A DNA stretch of 64,000 nt from an uncultured Acetatifactor sp. GTDB lineage: Bacteria; Bacillota; Clostridia; Lachnospirales; Lachnospiraceae. Numbering within the stretch: the first letter of the stretch is position 1; the number at the start of each line of letters is the position of its first letter. The position numbers and the translations under genes were made by a program. Below, in pieces: positions 17,610 to 26,118 of the stretch. Location: positions 37,852 through 101,851 of the forward strand of contig CAJUFI010000004.1 in the NCBI GenBank assembly GCA_910585665.1, given 5' to 3'. Below the pieces are notes generated by a model, which worked only from the letters and a program-made list of their open reading frames with translations, did not search any database and was not told the origin of the DNA.

Positions 17610-18404
17610 CTACTCTGCCCGCAGCACCCCCAACAGCACGAACCGCGCATCCTGGAATTCATAGCTGCAGGTGGACAGGGTGAGGACACGATCCGATGCC
17701 GACGGCGCGAAGTCGGCCTGGACGAGGGACTTGGAGATGCCAGAGACGATCCAGTCCTCATAGTCCGTCTCCGATGCGAAGCCTGTCACCCAGGCATCGT
17801 CCTCCACATGGGCCACATATCCCGCAAATATCTCGATGGTATAGTTCCCCTCCGGGGTCAGCAGAAACATCCGAGGGTGGGCTTCATAGTACTCCTGGCT
17901 CTTGTAATTGGACAGTGCGGCGAACATGGAGCCGTTCTTCATATGGTGCCCGTAGACAATGCAGTGGGAATCCGAAAAATCGCTCTGGTTCCGGCAGTCC
18001 AGGAAGATGCATCCGCAGGGATTGCTCTCGCCGTTGAACATGCGGTGCAGATAGTAGTCATTGTCCCTGGCCTGGGCAATGGGATAATTGATTACAGATG
18101 ACTCGTCATATATCCATCCTACCACCTGCTCATTGATGCTGCGCAGACCTTCAAAATCCACCTCCGGAAAGGAGATTGACAGATCCGCTGCCCCATCCGT
18201 CACGGTTGCGGCGCCGTCCTGCCGGGGCTGTCCGGTGCCGGAATCGCTTCTGCCGAACTGCAGAAAAGAGTCCAATTCCTGGTAAGAAGCTTCGGCGGCC
18301 TGCCTCTCTTGCAGAATCGCCCAAATCTGATATCCGGATACAGCGAACACCGCCGACAGCGCCGCTGCCAGCAGACAGGTTGCCACCCTCCCAAAGCGTT
18401 TCAT
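17610..18404 (-). CDS. srtB: Class B sortase
   Basis: The 264-aa product starts at MKRFGRVATCLLAAALSAVF, an N-terminal membrane anchor typical of sortases. Catalytic residues are visible: His in VYGHHMKNGS, Cys in TLSTCSYE and Arg in DARFVLLG. The spacing and motif text fit class B. The frame runs up to 18572, but GGGAGG 7 bp before the ATG at 18404 decides the start. Sortases cleave a sorting signal and join the protein to peptidoglycan. No LPxTG- or NPxTN-type substrate is encoded beside it, so its target lies elsewhere. Confidence 0.9.
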   Translation of the reverse strand: MKRFGRVATCLLAAALSAVFAVSGYQIWAILQERQAAEASYQELDSFLQFGRSDSGTGQPRQDGAATVTDGAADLSISFPEVDFEGLRSINEQVVGWIYDESSVINYPIAQARDNDYYLHRMFNGESNPCGCIFLDCRNQSDFSDSHCIVYGHHMKNGSMFAALSNYKSQEYYEAHPRMFLLTPEGNYTIEIFAGYVAHVEDDAWVTGFASETDYEDWIVSGISKSLVQADFAPSASDRVLTLSTCSYEFQDARFVLLGVLRAE

Positions 18405-18608
18405 AAATATCCTCCCTTCTGCCCGGCTGCCGGATGCGAGACAGGCCTTCCGTGAGCCGGCACTTCTATCCGGCTCATGCGTCCCGTCCTTCCGCTCTCC
18501 CGGGACTGCCGGACATCCTGCCCACCCACAGAAGTTAATATTTTTCCTACCATACATGGAGTCCTGCTGCATGGGCTCCTACTGCATGGAGCCCTATTGC
18601 CTGGCTTC

Positions 18609-19640
18609 TTACCGTATGGTCTCTATCACCAGCGCATGGGCGATGCCCGGCACGCTCATCCCCTCGTTGAAGCTGGTCTTGCTCAGCAAGGCGCCCGTGG
18701 GTATGAAGAGCACCTTTTTCCAGTTGCCCTCCTCCAGCTGCTTCAGGATATAGGCGGACAGGGTCACGGCGCTGCAGCCGCAGCCGCTTCCCCCGGCATG
18801 GGTGTCCTGGGAGGCCGCGTCATATATTTCAAGGCCGCAGTCCATATGCTGCTCGGATATGTCGTAGCCCTGCTTACGGAGCAGGTCGATCAGCACACGC
18901 TGGCCCACCTTTCCCAGGTCGCCGGTGATGATTTTGTCGTATTCTTCCGGTTGACCGGCAAAGTCAGTGAAGTGCTGTTCCAGGGTGGAAGCCGCTGCCG
19001 GAGCCATGCATGCCCCCATGTTCATGGAGTCCTTCAGGCCGTAATCCACCACTTTCCCTACGGTCATGGCGCTGATCCGGGCTCTGGCCTTCCGCCCTCC
19101 TCCCTCCGGCTCATCCGACAGCACAAAGGCTCCGCTGCCTGTGACAGTCCAGGTGGCGGAGAGGGGCCGTTGACTGCCATAGTCCAGGGGGAAGCGGAAT
19201 TCCTTCTCCGCGCTGGCGAAATGGCTGGAGGTGACACAGGCAACTTTGTCGGCAAAGCCGCCGGCGATGCTCATGGCCCCCAGAGCCAGCGACTCACCGC
19301 AGGTGGAGCAGGCGCCGTATACGCCCAGCAGGGGAATCTGATAGGAAGAGATGCCGAAAGAAGTGGCCATGGATTGACCCAGCAAGTCACCCGCAAAGAT
19401 ATAGGAAATGTCTTCCGGCCGCAGACCCGCCTTTTCCAGAGCCAGTCCCACGGCCTCTTTCTGGAGGGCGCTCTCCGCCTCCTCCCAGGTCTTGCAGCCG
19501 AACATGTCGTCCCGGCCTACCTTGTCGAACAGCAGGCCCAGGGGGCCCTGCCCCTCCTTGGTGCCCACTACGCTGGCGCTGTTTAAGATATATACCGGCC
19601 TCTCCAGCCGGACGCTGGCTCTGCCCAATTTCTGATTCAT
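18609..19640 (-). CDS. spoVAD: Stage V sporulation protein AD
   Basis: The 343-aa protein has the thiolase-like fold of SpoVAD, seen in GACSTCGESLALGAMSIAGG, THAGGSGCGCSAV and the terminal FNEGMSVPGIAHALVIE. SpoVAD binds dipicolinic acid and is a soluble or peripheral part of the SpoVA channel of the spore inner membrane. The length is normal. It is followed by the sortase and, only 3.6 kb later, by spoVAE, so the usual spoVAC-AD-AE order is broken here. Forespore sigma-G control is expected from the family; I could not define a convincing promoter upstream. Confidence 0.93.
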   Translation of the reverse strand: MNQKLGRASVRLERPVYILNSASVVGTKEGQGPLGLLFDKVGRDDMFGCKTWEEAESALQKEAVGLALEKAGLRPEDISYIFAGDLLGQSMATSFGISSYQIPLLGVYGACSTCGESLALGAMSIAGGFADKVACVTSSHFASAEKEFRFPLDYGSQRPLSATWTVTGSGAFVLSDEPEGGGRKARARISAMTVGKVVDYGLKDSMNMGACMAPAAASTLEQHFTDFAGQPEEYDKIITGDLGKVGQRVLIDLLRKQGYDISEQHMDCGLEIYDAASQDTHAGGSGCGCSAVTLSAYILKQLEEGNWKKVLFIPTGALLSKTSFNEGMSVPGIAHALVIETIR

Positions 19641-19792
19641 AGATTTTCCTCCTGGTTTTAGTTCTGTACGGGGCAGACACTGTTGTAAATCAGCTATTTC
19701 TTAGCTGGACTGTCTCCCGTTCCAGATACGGTTATAACTGAATTTTATTGTTTCCAAAGGAGGTAAATCTATTCTTTGAATTGTATGCGTTG

Positions 19793-20596
19793 TCATCCGG
19801 CCTGATTTGAAATCAATGTAATATAGGCATCTATCGCCTGGCTCAAATCCTTCACAGATATGCAATCCGCCAGAATCAATGGCCGATTCTCCCGCAGCGC
19901 GTCCAAGAAATCTTTTTGGATGGATTTCAGCCTTTTCCAGAGCTTTGTCTCTCCAATCAGCTCCAGCATCGTAAGGCCGTCCAACAAGACAGCCCGGAAA
20001 AGGGATTCCCGGGCATCTCTCAAATCCCGGGGCGTCTGCTCTCTGGAGCTGAAAACGGCTATGTCCCCTTTCAGCTGCCGCAGCACGCCCACAGAATTTT
20101 TAAAATATGGTTTTAAGTCTACTTCCGTCGGGGAGGCCTTACGCAGCCTGGCCGCCGCCACTACACTGTCCAGCTGCCGCACCAGTTCCTCCCGGGACAG
20201 GGAAATGTTCTCGGGTTCGGAGGATTCCCACTTTCGGTTATTTATAAAGTTCCAGCGCTCCCCTTTTTTGCCCGTGTATACCACTGCATGTTTTCCCCCT
20301 GAGGGCTTCAAGATGCCCAACATGGCATTGGGAATGCCCTCCAGGAACTCGGGGACATCCTCCCTGGGAAGCTTTGTCTCCGTCATGCAAAATCCCCGGG
20401 GCTGCAAGTAGAGGTTGAACCATTCCCCAGTCTGGAGCATGGGGCCGGAGCAATAGGCGCCGTCCTGGAACGAGAACAGAAAGGGCAGCCCCATATCCAG
20501 GGCAATCTGGCGGTCTTCCGCTTCCATCCCTTCCAGCTCCAGCAGATTGGCCACTCCCGCGTAGGCGCAGGAAGAGTTGAACGTCATATATTTCAT
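19793..20596 (-). CDS. Papain-like (C39/BtrH_N-type) protein
   Basis: The 267-aa protein begins with FNSSCAYAGVANLLELEG, a Cys followed by a helix, as in papain-fold peptidases and BtrH-type acyltransferase domains. GGKHAVVYTGK could supply the His and FINNRKW the third residue (about 103 and 117). The C-terminal 120 residues are helical and unrecognised. There is no signal peptide. It may be a peptidase or an acyl-transfer enzyme; the sequence does not decide. It lies 31 bp downstream of trpS on the same strand. Confidence 0.65.
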   Translation of the reverse strand: MKYMTFNSSCAYAGVANLLELEGMEAEDRQIALDMGLPFLFSFQDGAYCSGPMLQTGEWFNLYLQPRGFCMTETKLPREDVPEFLEGIPNAMLGILKPSGGKHAVVYTGKKGERWNFINNRKWESSEPENISLSREELVRQLDSVVAAARLRKASPTEVDLKPYFKNSVGVLRQLKGDIAVFSSREQTPRDLRDARESLFRAVLLDGLTMLELIGETKLWKRLKSIQKDFLDALRENRPLILADCISVKDLSQAIDAYITLISNQAG

Positions 20597-20627
20597 ATGC
20601 GAATCCCTCTCCTTCTCACTGTCCCTC

Positions 20628-21725
20628 TCACTCGTATCTCTCGGCCTGGGCGCGGATCAGTTCCGCATCCTCGAAGTAGTTGATGCGCATGGCGCTCTTC
20701 ACCTGGGACAGGGTCTGGGCGGCCGCCTCCCTGGCTTCATCGGTGCCCTTCTTCAGGATATCATAGATGGCGGGGATGTCCTTCTCCCACTCTTTCCTGC
20801 GGTTCCGGATGGGCTCCAGGGTCTCCTGCATGATGTTGTTCAGGAACTTCTTCACCTTCACGTCCCCCAGGCCGCCTCTCTGGTAGTGGGCCTTCAGTTC
20901 GTCCAGGTTCGCGTAGTCGGGCAGATACCGCTCGAAATGCTCCTGCCTGCAGAAGGCGTCCAGATAGGTGAATACCGTGTTGCCCTCCAGATGGCCAGGG
21001 TCGCTGACCTGCAGGTGCAGCGGGTCTGTGAACATGCTCATGATTTTCGTGCGCACTTCATCCGCCGTGTCCGCCAGGTAGATGCAGTTGCCCAGGGACT
21101 TGCTCATCTTGGCCTTGCCGTCCGTGCCCGGGAGCCTGCGCCTGGCCTCGTTCTCCTGCAGAAGGGCTTCCGGCTCCACCAGCACAGGGGCGTACACCGT
21201 GTTGAACTTGTGCACGATCTCCCTGGTCTGCTCGATCATGGGCAGCTGGTCGTCCCCCACGGGGACTGTGGTGGCCTTGAAGGCCGTGATGTCCGCCGCC
21301 TGGCTGATGGGGTAGGTGAAGAAGCCCACAGGGATGCTGGACTCGAAATTGCGCATCTGGATCTCGCTCTTCACGGTAGGGTTGCGCTGGAGCCTGGCCA
21401 CTGTGACTAAGTCCATGTAGTAGAATGTCAGCTCGCACAGCTCCGAGATTTGGGACTGGATGAGCAAAGTGGACTTCTCCGGGTCAAGGCCGCAGGCGAT
21501 ATAGTCCAGCGCCACCTCGATGATGTTCTGGCGCACCTTCTCCGGGTTCTCGATATTGTCCGTGAGGGCCTGGGCGTCCGCGATCATGATGAAGGTCTTC
21601 TTGTACTCGCCGGAATTCTGCAGCTCCACCCGCCTGAGCAGGGATCCGATGTAGTGGCCTATGTGCAGCCTGCCCGTGGGACGGTCGCCTGTGAGGATGA
21701 TTTTGTCGCATGCTTTGTTTTCCAT
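20628..21725 (-). CDS. trpS: Tryptophanyl-tRNA synthetase
   Basis: The 365-aa class I enzyme charges tRNA-Trp. The HIGH-type motif is RLHIGHYIGSL, the tryptophan pocket region includes PVGDDQLPMIEQTREI, and the KMSKS loop is KAKMSKSLGN. The frame runs on to 21896, but AAAGGAG 9 bp before ATG 21725 and the conserved N-terminus place the start here. The leader contains short degenerate repeats (GACCGTTCCTGGACAT-like) and GGCCAC-G-GTGGCC near 21770, but no T-box motif, so T-box control is not supported. Confidence 0.95.
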   Translation of the reverse strand: MENKACDKIILTGDRPTGRLHIGHYIGSLLRRVELQNSGEYKKTFIMIADAQALTDNIENPEKVRQNIIEVALDYIACGLDPEKSTLLIQSQISELCELTFYYMDLVTVARLQRNPTVKSEIQMRNFESSIPVGFFTYPISQAADITAFKATTVPVGDDQLPMIEQTREIVHKFNTVYAPVLVEPEALLQENEARRRLPGTDGKAKMSKSLGNCIYLADTADEVRTKIMSMFTDPLHLQVSDPGHLEGNTVFTYLDAFCRQEHFERYLPDYANLDELKAHYQRGGLGDVKVKKFLNNIMQETLEPIRNRRKEWEKDIPAIYDILKKGTDEAREAAAQTLSQVKSAMRINYFEDAELIRAQAERYE

Positions 21726-22039
21726 GATAATTGTCTCCTTTATACGGGATGTCTGCGGCCCGGGGAATGGCCACGGTGGCCGATGTGACCGTTTCCGGAC
21801 ATCGTGACCTCTCCTGGCCGCTATGACCGTTCCTGGACATTGCACCCCTTCCTGGCAATGACAGAGGACTTGGCACCATCCCTGGCCAACACCCATTATA
21901 GCACTTTGATAATAGAATCGCTCTTTGACTATTATATCATGGATTTGCGGATAGGCAATCTTATTTTTGAACTTCTTTTCGCCTTTCTTTCCGTCTTTTT
22001 GGGCCTTCTTTCGGTCTTCTTACAGCCTTCCGGGGCTGT

Positions 22040-22618
22040 TCATGCCAGAAAGAGTTTTGCCAGAAAAAAGCTCACTATGAAACCGATTGCCGCGCTTCCC
22101 AGCGCGTACAGCACCGTTTGGTAGTGACGTTTTCCAAGCTCCTGCCAGGTCTCCATCTCGTCCAGCCGCCGTCCTTCCGTAAACGCGACGATTTCTTTGT
22201 AGGTATGGATATCATTGTCCTTTTTGACTTTCTCCACCTTCACCGCAAAATACATTGTGACCCCAGCCAGCGCTGCCCATGGAATGAGCGCGTACCAGCC
22301 CATCCACGCGGCAAGGGGCACCGCCGAGAGCACTGTCAATGCCAGGAGCGCCGCATAGATGTTTCCATAGCGGTTCAGCCTCCTGATTTCCGTTTCCTTG
22401 ATTTCTTTTCTCATGCGTTCAACATCTCCTTTTATCAATTGGTCAAGGGATATGTCGAACAGTGTGCTTAACAGCAACAGGCTGTGGATATCCGGGTAAT
22501 TCTTATTCGTTTCCCAGTTAGAGACAGTCTGCCTGCTGACGTACACCTTTTCGGCCAGCTGCTCCTGTGAGATTCCCATATTGCTGCGATACTTCCTGAT
22601 CTGCGCTCCGACTTCCAA
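22040..22618 (-). CDS. XRE-family HTH regulator with membrane helices
   Basis: The 192-aa protein has a Cro/C1-type helix-turn-helix at the N-terminus (ISQEQLAEKVYVSRQTVSNWE, about 15-35). Three hydrophobic helices lie in the second half, two near 85-125 and one at the C-terminus. HTH-plus-membrane proteins of this kind are common in Clostridia and may sense membrane or small-molecule stress. It reads toward trpS with a gap of 310 bp that shows no gene. A 36-bp tandem repeat lies upstream of its start. Confidence 0.85.
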   Translation of the reverse strand: MEVGAQIRKYRSNMGISQEQLAEKVYVSRQTVSNWETNKNYPDIHSLLLLSTLFDISLDQLIKGDVERMRKEIKETEIRRLNRYGNIYAALLALTVLSAVPLAAWMGWYALIPWAALAGVTMYFAVKVEKVKKDNDIHTYKEIVAFTEGRRLDEMETWQELGKRHYQTVLYALGSAAIGFIVSFFLAKLFLA

Positions 22619-22697
22619 TTTTCCTCTCTCCTTTCCTTTTATTTCCCTGATGCCTGCCGGTCTGCGGGCTGCGTCCGGAACATGCCCTTACATGCGT

Positions 22698-22785
22698 TCC
22701 CTGACCTGCGCCGCCTTGCAACGGCGACTTGTATCCCTGACCTGCGCCGCCTTGCAACGGCGACTTGTATCCCTGACCTGCCCCG
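22698..22785. repeat. Tandem repeat, 36-bp unit, 2.4 copies
   Basis: Two exact 36-bp units (22698-22733 and 22734-22769) and a 16-bp partial third. Each full unit holds CGCCG and CGGCG arms around CCTTGCAA and can form a hairpin. It lies about 80 bp upstream of the HTH gene, in its likely leader or promoter region. No gene is seen in 22619-22866. Confidence 0.8.
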
Positions 22786-22866
22786 AGTGTACCATCAGAC
22801 AGGTGCAAGTTCCACCAAAAGCCTTTGACATTGGCCTGAAAACAGGCGTCAAAGGGGTTTGACACA

Positions 22867-22955
22867 GGAAACATCAATGGCAGATTCGGGGCATTTTATG
22901 GCCAGATGACAAATCTGTCAGTTCTGCCCTGCAGCAGATTAAGGACAGGAAGAAG
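22867..22955 (+). pseudogene. Relic of an AAA/PD-(D/E)XK protein gene
   Basis: Plus-strand codons here read DDKSVSSALQQIKDR, matching YDKSVSSALQQIKDR near the C-terminus of the intact protein at 26119-27696. The upstream half (22867-22901) matches 25336-25371 instead. Only this fragment remains, and it is fused to unrelated sequence on both sides. Confidence 0.65.
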
Positions 22956-23264
22956 ATGCTCCGGGTATACCGTTCTCCTTCATCCTCAAAAGTCATATCC
23001 GTTATGACAATATCCGAATCGCTGTCGGATTCCGTATCGAGACTCATATATTCAATCTGCATCCCATGGAGACTGGACAGCTTCCCGTTCGCATATTCCT
23101 CATCAAAAGCCCCCCTTATAGCGGGCCTCAAAACCATCGTCTTCCCGTGTGATGTCACTTTCATCCCAGTCCACCGTCACGGTCTTGCCAGTGACCAACT
23201 CGACTTCGATATAATCCATCTCGAGATCTTCTATATCGGTATCGACACTCAAGTAAAGCTTCAT
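22874..23264 (-). pseudogene. Frameshifted small acidic protein gene
   Basis: Translation starts at ATG 23264 (MKLYLSVDTDIEDLEMDYIE) behind AAAGGAAA and stops early after ARYKGGF. Removing one G from the run of six at 23110-23115 (C on the plus strand) joins it to FDEEYANGKLSSLHGMQIE and further. The restored protein of about 100 residues is acidic and soluble; I do not know the family. The last 25 or so residues read backwards through the AAA-relic at 22903-22950, so the original C-terminus is also lost. It sits in a cluster of immunity-type genes and may have been one of them. Confidence 0.65.
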
Positions 23265-23407
23265 ACTATCATTTCCTTTCTGTCTATGGCGCTGCAGATC
23301 ATGCTTAACGATTCTGTATAGCCTCCTATCAGATTCCTGTCCTCTTCTGTTGCAGTCTTCAAAAATTCCCGCACCTCTTTTTGCAGATCCAGCCATTCCT
23401 CATCATA
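23261..23407 (-). pseudogene. C-terminal remnant of a gene coupled to the next one
   Basis: An open frame reads DEEWLDLQKEVREFLKTATE and ends KEMIV-stop. Its TGA overlaps the ATG of the following gene (ATGA, 23261-23264), the usual sign of an operon partner. A TAA at 23408-23410 precedes it and no start codon is present, so only about 47 helical residues survive. Confidence 0.45.
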
Positions 23408-23450
23408 TTATTTCACGAAAGCTTAATTGTCCGCGTCATAAAGGCGCGAG

Positions 23451-23825
23451 TTATTCTTTGACATACAAAATTACCATATCCCCGTCCACAAACCCCACGC
23501 CTACGCCGGCATATGCCTTCAGAACATCGGCGTGCAGTCCGTTATTTAAGTACTATTTTAATGCGGCGATTACGCCTTCCAGCACTTCATCCCATTCCGC
23601 GTCCTCTTCCCATGAGAGCGGGGTATCCCTTGTATCGAAATCCGTCCCTTCCTCGCATGCCCAGTCGGAATTGTCGGGATTTGCGTCAAAATCCCCGGTA
23701 CCGACCAGCTCCATTGACCAACTGTTGCTGTCGTCTTCGTAGAGGTTGAAACAGAAGGCGACCGTTTCAGGTGGGATTTCCTGTTCTAAAATATCGTTTA
23801 GCCACTTTTCGATTTTATCATACAT
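23451..23825 (-). pseudogene. Immunity-type protein gene with internal amber stop
   Basis: The frame begins at MYDKIEKWLNDILEQEIPPE (23825) and hits TAG after 90 codons (LEGVIAALK-stop). The same frame then continues without interruption for 33 codons (YLNNGLHADVLKAYAGVGVG and on, ending ILYVKE) to TAA at 23451. The continuation looks like genuine protein, so the TAG probably replaced a Gln or similar codon. The intact product would be about 124 residues, acidic and soluble, resembling small immunity proteins of polymorphic toxin loci. It lies 16 bp downstream of the SUKH gene. Confidence 0.7.
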
Positions 23826-23841
23826 TTGTACTTCTCCTTTT

Positions 23842-24723
23842 TTATCCTATACTGACGGACTGTAATAAATCCGGATCTGTTATCAATTTGGACAGATCTC
23901 CATAGCGGTTGAAGCTTGCGTGACGCTCATACATATCATCGTCATCCTTTTCGTCTTTTCTATCTTTTTCGTCCTCTCCGTCTTTTTCGTTCTCAAACGA
24001 ACTCAGGCACGCAAAAAAATCCGGGAATAAACCAATGCGATACCTTACCTGTTTCCACAATTCCTCGTCATTACAGGAAAAGGAGGCGGAATACCCTTGA
24101 CATACATCTATCTCAAACGCATAATTCGCATGATAACAGATAAAATGTGCTCGATCGCTGAACCATGCTTTTTTCAGGCCATAAGCTTCCGCCATCCGAT
24201 GGATAAAATCCATACGCTCCTCCACTGTATCCCCGCAATATGCACATGTCCTGCAATTTTCTATCCTGTTTTTCTCATGGTGCCTGCAGACAGGGCTACT
24301 CGTAAACTCACGATATGTAAGTCCCCTCATATACATATGAAACGCCTTTCGGAACAGATACTTTTCAAAGCTTTCGGCGACATAGACGCCTTCCAGGTTT
24401 GTGACCATTGGATTAAAAAGACCTTCTTCTAAATCAGGGGCCTCCCTGTCAGACAGCAGCTCTAAAACCGTGCCAATATCCACCTCAAGGTCGCAGCATC
24501 CCGTTTCCTGCAGACCGCCGTCATCCTGCCCCATTCTTTTTAGATAATAGAGATAGGCAGCCGGTATCGTATAGCGGTATTTCGCCAAAATATCCTGTAG
24601 CTGCTGAATCTGTTCTTCTGTTGCAGGTACGCAGCGCGTTGCCCATTCCGGGTCAAAATCGGATATGCTGCTGCATAACCGCTCCATCAGGGTATCCAGC
24701 GTTCCTTCCTGAAATTCTACCAT
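23842..24723 (-). CDS. SUKH (SMI1/KNR4)-type immunity protein
   Basis: The 293-aa product starts at MVEFQEGTL (24723) with AGGAGG 8 bp upstream; the frame runs to 24750. The first 140 residues have the SUKH pattern: ATEEQIQQLQDILAKYRYTI, then PAAYLYYLKRMGQDDGG. SUKH proteins bind and neutralise secreted or contact-dependent toxins. The middle has CRTCAYCGD and further Cys/His residues, possibly a metal site, and a charged EKD-rich stretch lies near the end. No toxin gene is present nearby, so this may be an orphan immunity gene. Confidence 0.7.
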   Translation of the reverse strand: MVEFQEGTLDTLMERLCSSISDFDPEWATRCVPATEEQIQQLQDILAKYRYTIPAAYLYYLKRMGQDDGGLQETGCCDLEVDIGTVLELLSDREAPDLEEGLFNPMVTNLEGVYVAESFEKYLFRKAFHMYMRGLTYREFTSSPVCRHHEKNRIENCRTCAYCGDTVEERMDFIHRMAEAYGLKKAWFSDRAHFICYHANYAFEIDVCQGYSASFSCNDEELWKQVRYRIGLFPDFFACLSSFENEKDGEDEKDRKDEKDDDDMYERHASFNRYGDLSKLITDPDLLQSVSIG

Positions 24724-24900
24724 TCCAAATCCTCCTATTAAGTTTGGCATCTGCCCCTCCAGTACCCGGACATGGGCAGAGGATTTCCGGCCGCGAAAGG
24801 AATGTATTCCTTATAACATAATCAGTTTTATTTCATGCCACCTCTTTGGAGGAGTTTCTGTCTTCGGCAAGAGACATACATAATACTGATCATTATCAAG

Positions 24901-24928
24901 CTGCATCAGTTATTTTCCAACAGTTCCT
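24901..24928. repeat. Second, diverged arm of the 17476-17577 element
   Basis: On the minus strand AGGAACTGTTGGAAAATAAC followed by TGATGCAG matches the 28-bp arm at 17550-17577 at 24 positions. The opposite arm to its left is decayed. It cuts into the reading frame that starts at 24996. The gap 24724-24900 otherwise shows no gene. Confidence 0.55.
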
Positions 24929-24996
24929 AACTCAACATCATGGGGGTTCAAAACACTCATTGCTTCTTCATATAATCTTTCCCATTCTTTATCCAT
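24910..24996 (-). pseudogene. N-terminal stub, possibly of a cytidine deaminase-like gene
   Basis: AAGGAGG and ATG 24996 begin MDKEWERLYEEAMSVLNPHD, then the frame enters the repeat arm and stops after 28 residues. The start resembles bacterial cytidine deaminase-like proteins (EWExLYxEAxxVLNPRD) from memory; this is weak. The good ribosome binding site shows it was once translated. Confidence 0.45.
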
Positions 24997-25009
24997 CGTT
25001 TTACCCTCC

Positions 25010-25150
25010 TTATTCAAACTCCACTAAAACATCATCATCCGAATCAAATTCTCTTGAATCAAAACAGTTTCCAATACACCCATATTTGTCCCTCACATTA
25101 ACCGTTCCATGACAGAATCCGGCGCTCCCTGATAAAACTCTATGCCCTGC
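25010..25150 (-). pseudogene. C-terminal remnant upstream of the stub
   Basis: Codons read VLSGSAGFCHGTVNVRDKYG, then CIGNCFDSREFDSDDDVLVE and FE-stop at 25010, with no start and a TAG about 50 codons upstream. It is soluble and acidic, of unknown family. It ends 13 bp before the stub's start codon, so the two were probably an operon. Confidence 0.4.
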
Positions 25151-25264
25151 CCCCTATGCTTGATTATACCACTGCCGGACTGTTCTGCAAAAGTGCCCTG
25201 CCCAAATCAGCACGTAAATCGGCAAAATCGGCATTTCAGACCGATATGGGCCTGATTTTCCTCT

Positions 25265-25371
25265 CTGCCCCTTTTTGCCCTCCGGCGGGAGGGAAGGTTC
25301 GAATCCTGGGTTGGAGTGTTATTTCCAGCATATCTTATTCTATCGGAAACATCAATAGCAGATTCGGGGCA
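25265..25371. repeat. hipB 3'-end relic and a second dispersed fragment
   Basis: 25265-25308 repeats the 3' end of the hipB-like genes at 29100 and 32648 (minus-strand codons give QDSNLPSRRRAKRG). 25336-25371 repeats 22867-22901. Together they show that this 400-bp non-coding stretch (25151-25542) is built of gene scraps. Confidence 0.6.
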
Positions 25372-25542
25372 TTTTATTTGCAGGAAGAAATCCTGGAGGA
25401 AGAAATTTCAATGAAAATGCAATAGAAATGTGAGAGTGATCGTGGTATTATATCAACAATATAAAAGTTTTATATAAATTGGGATTTGTACACTTTTGAC
25501 GAACACTATGTAATAAAGCAGACTTGTCAAGGAGAGAAACAT

Positions 25543-26031
25543 ATGGGAATAACAGGCACTTATATAGCTATTGAAAACTTTCTGTTGAGCCAAATTATCA
25601 ATGGTGAAAAAAGCATTCTTGAGCTTGACCCTACACAATATCAATCCTTAAATATAGATAAATCATGGCAGGCAATACATTATCTCTTGTGTAAAGATAT
25701 TGAAAACGGAAAGCCACCTATGGGCTACGTTGTTCCAATAAGGGACGATAACGAGTTAGATTGTGAATTAGATTTTGAAGCATTTTATATTACCGCACAA
25801 CAAGTGAAAGAAGCAACCAATTTTCTAAACTCATTAGATGATAATGTTTTGGAAAACATATATGATTTTAAGTCAATGCAAGAAAATGCGGTATATCCAC
25901 TTCACGGAAACAAAAATGAAATGGACACAGGATTTTTTTATGAGTACATATATTCATATCTAATAAAGTTGAGAGAATATTTTAATCAAACAGCAGAAAA
26001 AGGATATGCTATTATTTTATATTTCAGTTAA
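25543..26031 (+). CDS. YfbM-like DUF1877 protein
   Basis: The 162-aa product starts MGITGTYIAIENFLLSQIIN behind AAGGAGAG. SLNIDKSWQAIHYLL followed by a GYVVP segment and ITAQQVKEA is the DUF1877 pattern. DUF1877 proteins are soluble, of unknown activity, and often found among immunity genes of polymorphic toxins. Base composition is clearly more AT-rich than the neighbours, which suggests transfer. It is followed after 87 bp by the AAA/nuclease-like gene. Confidence 0.75.
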   Translation: MGITGTYIAIENFLLSQIINGEKSILELDPTQYQSLNIDKSWQAIHYLLCKDIENGKPPMGYVVPIRDDNELDCELDFEAFYITAQQVKEATNFLNSLDDNVLENIYDFKSMQENAVYPLHGNKNEMDTGFFYEYIYSYLIKLREYFNQTAEKGYAIILYFS

Positions 26032-26118
26032 GTATGAGTGTATACCAGGGTACAAAGCCGCAAGGTAATGTGTCTGGAGATTTCAATGGTATATCATAAA
26101 ATTATGGAGGGAGTATCC

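Noticed and set aside
17610..18404. Sortase as partner of the VIT-VWA protein
   Set aside because: It is class B, 27 kb away, and the VIT-VWA tail is exosortase-like, not LPxTG- or NPxTN-like.
21726..21900. Possible T-box leader of trpS
   Set aside because: No AGGGTGGNACCGCG-like motif or specifier stem; only degenerate short repeats and one small palindrome are present.
22698..22785. CRISPR or coding repeat
   Set aside because: A pure tandem 36-bp repeat without spacers; the open frame through it has no ribosome binding site or family.
25290..25306. tRNA-like T-arm sequence GGTTCGAATCC
   Set aside because: No acceptor, D-arm or anticodon arm can be built around it, and the stretch is better explained as a hipB 3' relic.
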